NCBI GenBank assembly: GCA_910586485.1
Contig: CAJUIA010000035.1
Coordinates: forward strand, 1 to 40,079
DNA: 40,079 nucleotides
DNA from: an uncultured Acetatifactor sp.
GTDB lineage: Bacteria > Bacillota > Clostridia > Lachnospirales > Lachnospiraceae
Reading direction: 5' to 3'
Numbering within the stretch: position 1 is the first letter of the stretch; every line of letters begins with the position of its first letter. Below, piece after piece: positions 8,992 to 16,507 of the stretch. The notes below the pieces were generated by a model. The model had not been told where the DNA came from and did no database searches. It worked only from the letters and a program-made list of their open reading frames with translations. The position numbers and the translations under genes were made by a program.

Positions 8992-9900
8992 CTACTCCTC
9001 CGACTTAAACAGCCTCATACACACACGGCCCATCACAAAGGTAATCAGGAACAAAATCATGGCCACGGATGAAGCGTATCCCATGTTGTACCGGGTAAAC
9101 GCATAATCGTACAGGTGGGCCACTATGGTGTGGGCCGAATAATTGGGGCTGGGCATTCCCGCCACGGCGGTTGCCACGTCAAACACGGCAAAGGAACCCA
9201 CGATAGAATTAATGGCGCCGAACAAAAGCTGGGGCTTCATCAGCGGCCAGGTGATGTATCGCAGTTCCTGAAACCGGCTCTTGATTCCGTCCACCCTTGC
9301 CGCCTCATAAAGGGCAGGATCAATATTTTGAAAACCGGCCAGGAATACCAGGAAGCCTGTACCCATGCTCATCCAGATGGAAATCAGCATGATGACCTTC
9401 AACACATAGGTGGAATCGCTGGTCCAAAGGATGGGCTCCGTAATCAGGCCTGCCTTCAGCAGCAGGTTGTTCAGATACCCGTACCTGTCTCCGGAAAAGA
9501 TAATCAGCCAGATCGTGGACATGGCCACCCCGCTGGTCAGAGACGGTGCGTAAAAGGCCAGAGAAAAGAAGCCTTTTCCCCTTTTCACCAGGGTGATAAT
9601 CCATGCCATGAAAAAGGAGGCAAAATAGCCGATGGGACCGGTGACCAGGGCAAACAGCATGGTATTCTGCAATGCCTTCAGGAACACGTCGTCATCCAAA
9701 ATCAGGTACTGGTAATTGTCAAAGCCCACAAAGGAGGGGGACTGGATCATATTGTAATTGGTAAAGCTGGTTCCCATGGAAACCGCTACGGGAACGATGG
9801 TAAATACGGTAAATAATATAAGAAAGGGCATCAGGAACAGGTAGCCTGTCTTATTGCGCCTGATCCAGGCTTTTACGTTAATCCCGGTCTTTGTCTTCAT
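8992..9900 (-). CDS. Sugar ABC transporter permease (UgpA/LplB type)
   Basis: CUT1 permease of 302 residues. It has a basic cytoplasmic N terminus (KAWIRRNKTGY), about six membrane helices and the EAA loop YEAARVDGIKSRFQELRYITWP near residue 200. The start ATG at 9900 is preceded by AGGAGGAG at good spacing, 11 bases downstream of the receptor stop. The gene sits directly after the 990-residue receptor and before its partner permease, the usual receptor-permease-permease order. Confidence 0.9.
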   Translation of the reverse strand: MKTKTGINVKAWIRRNKTGYLFLMPFLILFTVFTIVPVAVSMGTSFTNYNMIQSPSFVGFDNYQYLILDDDVFLKALQNTMLFALVTGPIGYFASFFMAWIITLVKRGKGFFSLAFYAPSLTSGVAMSTIWLIIFSGDRYGYLNNLLLKAGLITEPILWTSDSTYVLKVIMLISIWMSMGTGFLVFLAGFQNIDPALYEAARVDGIKSRFQELRYITWPLMKPQLLFGAINSIVGSFAVFDVATAVAGMPSPNYSAHTIVAHLYDYAFTRYNMGYASSVAMILFLITFVMGRVCMRLFKSEE

Positions 9901-9911
9901 CTTGGCTCCTC

Positions 9912-12884
9912 CTATTCCAAATTAAACTCTTTACGTTTGTTGATAATCTCTTCATCAATATCCTTTACCGCCTTCTCCAGGGCGTCCCGGACATTTTCGT
10001 TATTTACGCACACTCTGTTCCAGGCGTTGATAATATGCCGCCCGGTAAAATATCCGCCGGGAACGATCGGCTGCTCAATGGCCGTCTCCAGGGAATCCTT
10101 GATAACCGCCTCATGCTCCCTGTCCCAGGGAAGACTGTAAAAGGCCTCTTTATTTGCCGTGTTCCATCTTGCCCCGGTGCCCAGCAGCGCCTCCAGCTGT
10201 CTCCCGTAATTGACCTGGGTTTCCTCGGAAAGCCACCACTGCAGGAACTGCCATGCCTCCTGCTGCTGGTCGGACTGCTCCAGAATCATACAGGATGTGG
10301 AGGAAATGGTACCCACCACATTATTCACGCTCCCGTCCTCCTGCTTCATTCCCGGAACCGGCGCTACGGCCCATCTGCCATACAGCTCCGGCGCACTGGT
10401 CAGCATCTGGAGATAGGTAGTGTAATTGCCGATGCCGATGGGCTGGGTGCCCGTCCTCATCCGGGTGAAGAAGTTGGACTGCTCATCCACATCATAATTT
10501 GTGTACATATTGGTCCACATCTTGAATGCGTCGTAAGCCACTGCGCTGTCAAGAGCGCTGCTCCTTAGATCCTCTGAGTAATAGGCGCCGCCCTTTTGCA
10601 GCAGAAGCATGGTATATCCCCGGTACGCGCTGGGCGAGGTGGTGGATATGGTAGTGTCCACGGGAAAAGCAAAGGTCATGCTGTTTTCATAAAGGGTCGG
10701 CAGCACCGTCTGCAGCAGATCATCCCAGGTCTCCGGAATCTCGATCCCCAAATCTTCGATAATATCCGTCCGGTAAATCATACAGGTGAAATCCATGGTC
10801 TCCGGGAAAGCATACACCCCGCCGTTATATCTGTAAGGCTCAAACATGGTGTCATAATACTGGGCCGCCAGCTCTTCATAGCCCTCAAACTGTGTGAGAT
10901 CCACAGCCGCCCCTCTGAAGGCAAACTCGGAGGGCAGGTTATAATCCACGCTCAGGGCCACATCCGGCGCATCGTTTGAGGTTACGGAAAGCATCAGGGT
11001 ATTGATGGAGCCGGTGGACAGCTGCCCGCTGGGAATGACGTTTACATTGACGACGATTCCCGTCTGCGGCGTAAACTGTTCGTCCGCCATCTCCTTTAAC
11101 AGCTCGCCCCAGTCGGCGCCTCTGGCGATCCAGACATCCAGCACCTTCTGCTCCTTTGAAGCGTCGGTTACCATGCCGATGCTGTCATAATCCTTAAAGA
11201 AGGACATCACGAAATTCACGGTGGTGGCCCAGGTCTTTTTCAAAAAGGACGTCTTTGGCACCACAAACTCCGTATCCGGAGACGTGACCTCTATATAATC
11301 CAGACACAGGGGGCAGATCTGGATGCTGGTGATATACGTTCCCATGTTGGACAGCGCCGTATCCAGCTCGCCCAGGGCCCTGGGAATGGTGTCCACGTCC
11401 TTCTCAAATTCCCGCAGCATATCCACGATGGTACGGTAATTATTCTCCATGGAGGTCTTCTCGTTGCTGATCATCGCCAGCAGCCCTGCCGTTTCCTCCA
11501 GCCTGTCCGCTACATATCCCATCTCATCCGCCAGCTCAGGCATACTTCTGTACAGCTCATACTCATAGTTGGGGTCCGGTTCCGTTCCGGTAATCTTTGT
11601 AATTTCCCTGGTCAGGTCGGAGAGATATTGCAGATCATCTATGGTTCGCTCGATAATTTCCGTAAAGCCTCCCAGCTTTACCTCCAAAGTCAGCTCGTGA
11701 GTACCCTTTTCCAGGTAGAAAAGATACGGATTCCCTTCTTCATCGGAAAGCGTCTCCCCGTACCAGATTTTATTATAGTCAAATTGGTAGAGCGTCATTT
11801 CCTCAAAGGGCACCTTGCCGTCTATGGTAATCTTTCTGTAAGAGGGCATTCCGCTGGTAGTGGACTGAGCTGTCTTCATGTTTATGGTGTACAGGCCGCT
11901 CTCCGGAACCGTGATATTCCAGGAAACGCTCTGATTTCCCACCCTCCAGCGGTATCCGCCTACGGTGTTTAAAAGCCTTACGGTTAAATCATAGGGCTCC
12001 ACATTGGGATCCACATTGTTTTCCCGCCGGATTACGGAATCGTTTCTCCAGGAGCTGTCCTCCGCCTGAATTTTTATATTACTGCCCTCCGAGGCATTCT
12101 CATACCCCTGCCGCTCATACTCTGCGCATACCTCAGCGTAGGTCATCACCGGCTCCGGCGCCGCAATGGTCAGGCTGCCGATGCCCATTGCCTGATCTAT
12201 GTAGCGGAAGGTAAGGCTGTGTCTGCCTTCCGACAGGTAAAACAAAAGAGGATTTTCAAAAAAGCCCTGACCGTCCTGCAGCCCCACCCTCTGCCAGATG
12301 CAATCCTCCTTCTGGACGGGCCAGACCTCGTCACCGATACTGTTCCAGGTAACGTCACCCTCTCTGAATACTCTGTAAAAGCTGACGGCGGCCGCTTCTT
12401 CAAAGGGCACTGCGCCGTCAAGCAAAACCATTCTCTGTATCTTGGCCCCGTTTCCTTCCACCGCCAGATAATCTACCGTAATCTCATAAAGGCCTTCGGA
12501 GGCGATCTCAAACTCCCAGGTCACGGAATTATCCTGCTCTCCTGAGTAAACCATGGTATCCCCGCCTTCGTAAGCTTCGGCTTCCGTAAGCCTGGCGTCC
12601 CCCTCCAGAATGGCATCCCCGGCAGACAGTATCAGTCTGTCCGTCCCTTCCGGGTGACGTTCTAAAGCGTAATCCGCCAGTGCCTGGGTATATCCGTAGG
12701 TAACATTTTCCATTCCCCGCTGAGGCGTCATCGCTTCCCGGTCTATCCGGGGAGCCTCTCTCCTGCTGCCGATTAAGTCAGATACCGGCCCGGCTCCCAC
12801 AAGCACCAAAACCACCGTCGCACCGATCAGCCATTTTTTCTTATTTCCCACATTCATAACAGATCCTGCCTTTTCCTTCCGCAT
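9912..12884 (-). CDS. Membrane-anchored solute-binding protein fused to two beta-sandwich modules
   Basis: At 990 residues this is about twice the usual receptor length. Residues 17-38 form one hydrophobic anchor without a lipobox cysteine. Two related beta-sandwich, carbohydrate-binding-like modules follow, about 85-245 and 265-410. They share the landmarks VPFEE (159-163 and 358-362) and NPLLFYL/NPYLFYL (211-217, 385-391), which indicates an internal duplication. A helical linker (about 415-560) leads to an extracellular solute-binding domain from about 577 to the end (VLDVWIARGADWGELLKE; YRTDIIEDLGIEIPETWDDLL). The gene begins directly after the pectinesterase stop; the ATG at 12857 with AGGA upstream is an alternative start. 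It is followed by two permeases, so it is probably their receptor. The extra modules may capture polymeric or long substrate at the surface (inference). Confidence 0.85.
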   Translation of the reverse strand: MRKEKAGSVMNVGNKKKWLIGATVVLVLVGAGPVSDLIGSRREAPRIDREAMTPQRGMENVTYGYTQALADYALERHPEGTDRLILSAGDAILEGDARLTEAEAYEGGDTMVYSGEQDNSVTWEFEIASEGLYEITVDYLAVEGNGAKIQRMVLLDGAVPFEEAAAVSFYRVFREGDVTWNSIGDEVWPVQKEDCIWQRVGLQDGQGFFENPLLFYLSEGRHSLTFRYIDQAMGIGSLTIAAPEPVMTYAEVCAEYERQGYENASEGSNIKIQAEDSSWRNDSVIRRENNVDPNVEPYDLTVRLLNTVGGYRWRVGNQSVSWNITVPESGLYTINMKTAQSTTSGMPSYRKITIDGKVPFEEMTLYQFDYNKIWYGETLSDEEGNPYLFYLEKGTHELTLEVKLGGFTEIIERTIDDLQYLSDLTREITKITGTEPDPNYEYELYRSMPELADEMGYVADRLEETAGLLAMISNEKTSMENNYRTIVDMLREFEKDVDTIPRALGELDTALSNMGTYITSIQICPLCLDYIEVTSPDTEFVVPKTSFLKKTWATTVNFVMSFFKDYDSIGMVTDASKEQKVLDVWIARGADWGELLKEMADEQFTPQTGIVVNVNVIPSGQLSTGSINTLMLSVTSNDAPDVALSVDYNLPSEFAFRGAAVDLTQFEGYEELAAQYYDTMFEPYRYNGGVYAFPETMDFTCMIYRTDIIEDLGIEIPETWDDLLQTVLPTLYENSMTFAFPVDTTISTTSPSAYRGYTMLLLQKGGAYYSEDLRSSALDSAVAYDAFKMWTNMYTNYDVDEQSNFFTRMRTGTQPIGIGNYTTYLQMLTSAPELYGRWAVAPVPGMKQEDGSVNNVVGTISSTSCMILEQSDQQQEAWQFLQWWLSEETQVNYGRQLEALLGTGARWNTANKEAFYSLPWDREHEAVIKDSLETAIEQPIVPGGYFTGRHIINAWNRVCVNNENVRDALEKAVKDIDEEIINKRKEFNLE

Positions 12885-13838
12885 TTACCACCTATTAATG
12901 TCCCAGTCATCGTCGCCGCGCAAAATTGCTTCCGGCGATATTGCCCTTTGCTCTTCCTCCGGAATCTGCTTTACCCAGGCCACACGCCCGGTATTCCCTG
13001 CGCCGGGGCCGGTGCTTCCCCACTCGCTGTAGCGGGAGGTCTCTTCCCGTTCCGGCTTTCCCCAGTTGTGCCAGCCCTCCGGCTTAATATGGGCCCCCAT
13101 ATAACAGTCCGCAAAGATCACATTAGCCGCATCCCTCCAGGGTCTGCCCAGATACACCGTATTCTTTGCGGCACTGCTGCTCAGCCGGCAGTCTAAGAAT
13201 AAGTATCCGTATTTTGTCTCCGGGTTCGTGGAGGCCGCCGTAATATATCCGTTATTTCCGCCTTCCTTTTCATGCCTGTCAACGGAATAAATCTCGCACC
13301 CTTTAAATACCGCCGTCCCGTTGCCGAAAATAAAGTCCACATCGCCTTCTATGTAACAGTCTTCATAATACTGCCTGTGTTCTATCCCGCTTCGGCAGCG
13401 GAAGCCTGCTTCCTGCGGATTGCCCGTATAGATGGTGTCCTGATTGCCGATAAAACGGCATTTGCGAAACCTTACCCGGTCCGCCCGCACATAAAGCGCC
13501 AGAGCCTGGCCCGCAAAGTTTCCGGGGCCTGCGCTGTTGACAAAGGTAATATTTTCGGCGCTGAAATCCGGCGCCCCTATGCTGACCGTCTCCGTGCGGA
13601 AGGTTCCGTATTCCTTTCCGTAAGCATCCTTGTTTACGGCTCCGATTCCATATGTAATCACAACGTTACCCAGGCCGATCATCCTGATCCCCGACTTGTT
13701 TACATTGACCCGGTTTCGATATACCCCTTCTTTTATATAAATAGTAGTCTGTTTTTCATCCTCCCCCACAGAGTCAATCGCACTTTGAATGTCTGTAAAA
13801 TCACCTTTCCCAAAAAGCGAAACCGTAATCTCTTTCAT
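12885..13838 (-). CDS. Pectin methylesterase (carbohydrate esterase family 8), cytoplasmic
   Basis: Removes methyl esters from homogalacturonan chains, giving galacturonate residues and methanol. The family motifs are all present: GQALAL (about 110-115), QDT with catalytic Asp134, DFIFG with catalytic Asp168, LGRPW with Arg232 and Trp234, and SEWGSTGPGA near 271-280. The ATG at 13838 has AAAGGTG upstream; an in-frame ATG at 13865 has none. At 317 residues it is a bare catalytic beta-helix. No signal peptide is visible, so it should act in the cytoplasm on imported oligosaccharides. It is the first gene of the ten-gene operon, and its stop touches the start of the large receptor gene, which ties the transporters to pectin. 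Confidence 0.93.
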   Translation of the reverse strand: MKEITVSLFGKGDFTDIQSAIDSVGEDEKQTTIYIKEGVYRNRVNVNKSGIRMIGLGNVVITYGIGAVNKDAYGKEYGTFRTETVSIGAPDFSAENITFVNSAGPGNFAGQALALYVRADRVRFRKCRFIGNQDTIYTGNPQEAGFRCRSGIEHRQYYEDCYIEGDVDFIFGNGTAVFKGCEIYSVDRHEKEGGNNGYITAASTNPETKYGYLFLDCRLSSSAAKNTVYLGRPWRDAANVIFADCYMGAHIKPEGWHNWGKPEREETSRYSEWGSTGPGAGNTGRVAWVKQIPEEEQRAISPEAILRGDDDWDINRW

Positions 13839-13988
13839 TTTGTTTGTCACCTTTCTCTCGTTCATCTTTTTTTATTTCTTTTTACTTTTTTAATATTTCT
13901 TATTTCATTATTTCTTATATTTCTTTTTTTGCATTTTCATATTTGCCGATTTGCTTTGTTTAATTTGTACACTTTATCTGCTGCTTGT

Positions 13989-14018
13989 ATTTTACTTCCG
14001 TCATTCTGCATAAATCAA
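13989..14018 (-). promoter_or_regulatory. Candidate promoter of the pectin operon
   Basis: On the minus strand TTGATT and TAAAAT are separated by 18 bases, a plausible but not strong sigma-A promoter. It would start transcription about 145 bases before the pectinesterase ATG. The region is AT-rich, so other starts are possible. Confidence 0.35.
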
Positions 14019-14172
14019 TTTTCAATTTTTTATTTTGCCCGTCTCAGGCAGCACCTTTATCCACATTTTTTTGTCCCGGCAAAAGCTAAAAAAATGAATA
14101 TTTTTTGCAAATCTCCCGGTATTAAACTGTTTTGCAGGAATTCCACTTAAAAAAATGAATATATCCTCTGCC

Positions 14173-14202
14173 TTGTTTATTTGCCGCAAAGAGATATATA
14201 AT
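14173..14202 (+). promoter_or_regulatory. Candidate promoter of the AraC sensor gene
   Basis: TTGTTT and a consensus TATAAT are 18 bases apart on the plus strand, about 55 bases before the ATG at 14255. The second copy of the 15-base direct repeat (14148-14162) lies just upstream of the -35 box, where an activator could bind. Confidence 0.5.
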
Positions 14203-14254
14203 GTATTTGTAGCTTTTGTTGGCTCATTTAAAATTTCATGGGGGAGATTTTGCT

Positions 14255-16492
14255 ATGTTTGCCAAACATTCCAAAACCTTTTACAAGTATTTGTTTTCCT
14301 ACTTTTCCGTTATGGTATTAGCTTTAAGTATCCTGCTGCTCTTCATTGTTCTATACCTCTTCCCCCTGCTCAAATCCAACACAATAGAGTCACATAATAC
14401 AACCCTCATACAGACTGCAGAGGCTCTGGACGGTAAGCTGGAGCTGCTTTATCAGACCAGCTATCAGCTTGCCTATTCAAACGAAAACCTGATTTCTTAT
14501 TACATTATGGATGAAAGCCCGATTCGCGATGTCAAGATTATCAGTGAGCTGGAAAGCTATTCGGCAATTTCCTCCTTTATAGACGAGATTGGCCTTTTAA
14601 ACTCCAAATCGGAATTTATCTATACCTCCACCGGGGTATATCCCACAGACCTGTTCTTTAAGAACGAGTATCAGTACCCTACGGTCAAAAACCCCAAAAA
14701 TCTGTTTCTCTCCTACACCACCAACGTTACCATGCCGGCCTCCCATACCTCGGTGGCGACCCACCAATACCATGCCTACATTACTTTTATTAACCCCCCC
14801 TACGCCCTGTCCAACCTTCCGAACATTACCATACTGTTCTGGGTAAGGGAGCGGGAGCTGGCAGAGGTTCTCGATGTTCTTTCCTCCGATTCCACCTTTT
14901 CCGCCATTCTCTCCAACGGCGAATCCGTCTACAGCTCCCTGAAGCTTGCGCCCGGAGAGCAGACCGATGAGCTGTGGGATGCCGTCTCCGCCAATGCCTC
15001 TCACTTCCGGATTGATAACAAGGACTATGTTCTCTTTGTTCAAAAATCCAAGGTAAACGACTGGGTCTATGTGTACGGCATTGATGAGGACGAGGTTTTC
15101 AGCGGTATGAACGTGATTCGAATGCTGCTGCTCATTGTGACGGCTGCCGCCGCTGCCATCTGCATCTTTACGATTTGGTACTATATGCGCCTGAACTATC
15201 TTCCCTTAAAGAAAATTAAGATCCTGACGGATCAGCTGGAGCTGCAGTATACGGAAAATGACGAAATAGAATCCCTGAATCATGTGCTGGACTACCTTTC
15301 CGGACAGAGCAGGTATCAGATTGATATTTTAAAAAACAGCAAGCTGTTAAGCTCCCTCAAGAATTCCCTGCTATTTTCCCTGATTAAGGGACATGTGTCC
15401 TCCGTACAGGATTTCAACAAGGACGGCGCCTCCCTGAATCTGAAGCTGACCTGGCCCAATTATCAGGTGCTGATGATTCAGCTGCGGGGAATTCAGACGG
15501 AAAACCGCACGGTTGCCGAAAGCCTGGAGGGCTTGCTCTCCTGCGTCTTTTCCGAACAGTATGAGGTATATTTCCGAGAGCTTTTTGAAGAAAATCAATA
15601 TGTGGTCATACTGGCCATGGCTGACGGCGTATGCGGAGAAACCGAAGCCCGATGCCATAATCTGCGGGACATGGCGCTGGAAAAGGATATTAGCATGACC
15701 ATCGGCATTGGCAGAATCTATCGGGAAGTAACAGGCTTTCAGTCCTCCTGCCTGGAGGCTGATCTTGCCCTTCATAATTCCTTTGTATTAGGACACGGCT
15801 CCGTCATTACATACCGCGACGAGAGCTTTATTGATACTCCCCTGCTGCTGTATCCTTTCGAAAATATGAACTCCCTGCGGATGTCCATCCGCTGCGGGGA
15901 CTATGAAGGCTTCCGGCAGCAGGCAGAGACGATCTTTACGCACATTACGGAACAGAAAATGAACGCGGACAATGCAAAAGGCCTGTGTAATTCCATAACC
16001 GGCATTCTGACCAACGAGCTTCCCCCCGAAGCCCTGCATCAAAGCACAAACACGCTGCTCCTGATGTACCACGCGGACACACTGAACAGCTACCGGCTCT
16101 ATTTTAACCAGGTAACTCAGGATCTGATTGCCTTAAACACGCCGGAGGAAGAACAGAACACGGATCTGCTGACGCAGATCCAGCAGTATATCATGCAGAA
16201 TTATGACGACTGTAACTTTTCCGCTCAGAAAATTGCAGATGCCATGAAGATCAACAGTTCTTATCTGAGCCAGTTTTTTAAAACCCATACCGATGAGAAT
16301 CTTACGAACTATATTGCCAATCTGCGGATTGCAAAGGCAAAACGGCTGCTGATCAGTACAAACCTGTCGCTGCCTGCCATTGCCGAAGAGGTGGGTTATT
16401 ATAATCAAAACAGCTTTATCCGCCGCTTTAAGCAGATTACGGGCATGACGCCGGGCGCCTACCGCAAGAAGAAATCCGCGGAATCATTTTAA
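14255..16492 (+). CDS. AraC-family regulator with two-TM extracellular sensor
   Basis: A one-piece membrane sensor and DNA-binding regulator of 745 residues. There is a membrane helix at about 14-37, an extracellular sensor of about 250 residues, a second helix at about 288-310, a cytoplasmic linker region of about 320 residues, and a C-terminal double helix-turn-helix over the last 108 residues (SAQKIADAMKINSSYLSQFF; IAEEVGYYNQNSFIRRFKQI). This layout matches the YesN-like, membrane-bound AraC regulators that sit beside LplA/B/C transporters. ATG 14255 is chosen for its GGGGGAG site and because it begins just ahead of the first helix. It is divergent from the pectin operon and upstream of the SGNH hydrolase, so both are likely targets; the inducing ligand is unknown. 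Confidence 0.9.
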   Translation: MFAKHSKTFYKYLFSYFSVMVLALSILLLFIVLYLFPLLKSNTIESHNTTLIQTAEALDGKLELLYQTSYQLAYSNENLISYYIMDESPIRDVKIISELESYSAISSFIDEIGLLNSKSEFIYTSTGVYPTDLFFKNEYQYPTVKNPKNLFLSYTTNVTMPASHTSVATHQYHAYITFINPPYALSNLPNITILFWVRERELAEVLDVLSSDSTFSAILSNGESVYSSLKLAPGEQTDELWDAVSANASHFRIDNKDYVLFVQKSKVNDWVYVYGIDEDEVFSGMNVIRMLLLIVTAAAAAICIFTIWYYMRLNYLPLKKIKILTDQLELQYTENDEIESLNHVLDYLSGQSRYQIDILKNSKLLSSLKNSLLFSLIKGHVSSVQDFNKDGASLNLKLTWPNYQVLMIQLRGIQTENRTVAESLEGLLSCVFSEQYEVYFRELFEENQYVVILAMADGVCGETEARCHNLRDMALEKDISMTIGIGRIYREVTGFQSSCLEADLALHNSFVLGHGSVITYRDESFIDTPLLLYPFENMNSLRMSIRCGDYEGFRQQAETIFTHITEQKMNADNAKGLCNSITGILTNELPPEALHQSTNTLLLMYHADTLNSYRLYFNQVTQDLIALNTPEEEQNTDLLTQIQQYIMQNYDDCNFSAQKIADAMKINSSYLSQFFKTHTDENLTNYIANLRIAKAKRLLISTNLSLPAIAEEVGYYNQNSFIRRFKQITGMTPGAYRKKKSAESF

Positions 16493-16507
16493 TGAATAGG
16501 AGAAAAG

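Larger units (their letters stand above)
13866..14254. other. Divergent control region between pectin operon and AraC sensor
   Basis: This 389-base spacer separates the two divergent transcription units and contains no gene. The half nearest the pectinesterase is strikingly T-rich on the plus strand. A candidate promoter faces each way. The 15-base string TAAAAAAATGAATAT occurs at 14087 and again at 14148, a direct repeat that could be a binding site for the AraC-type protein encoded next door. Confidence 0.5.
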
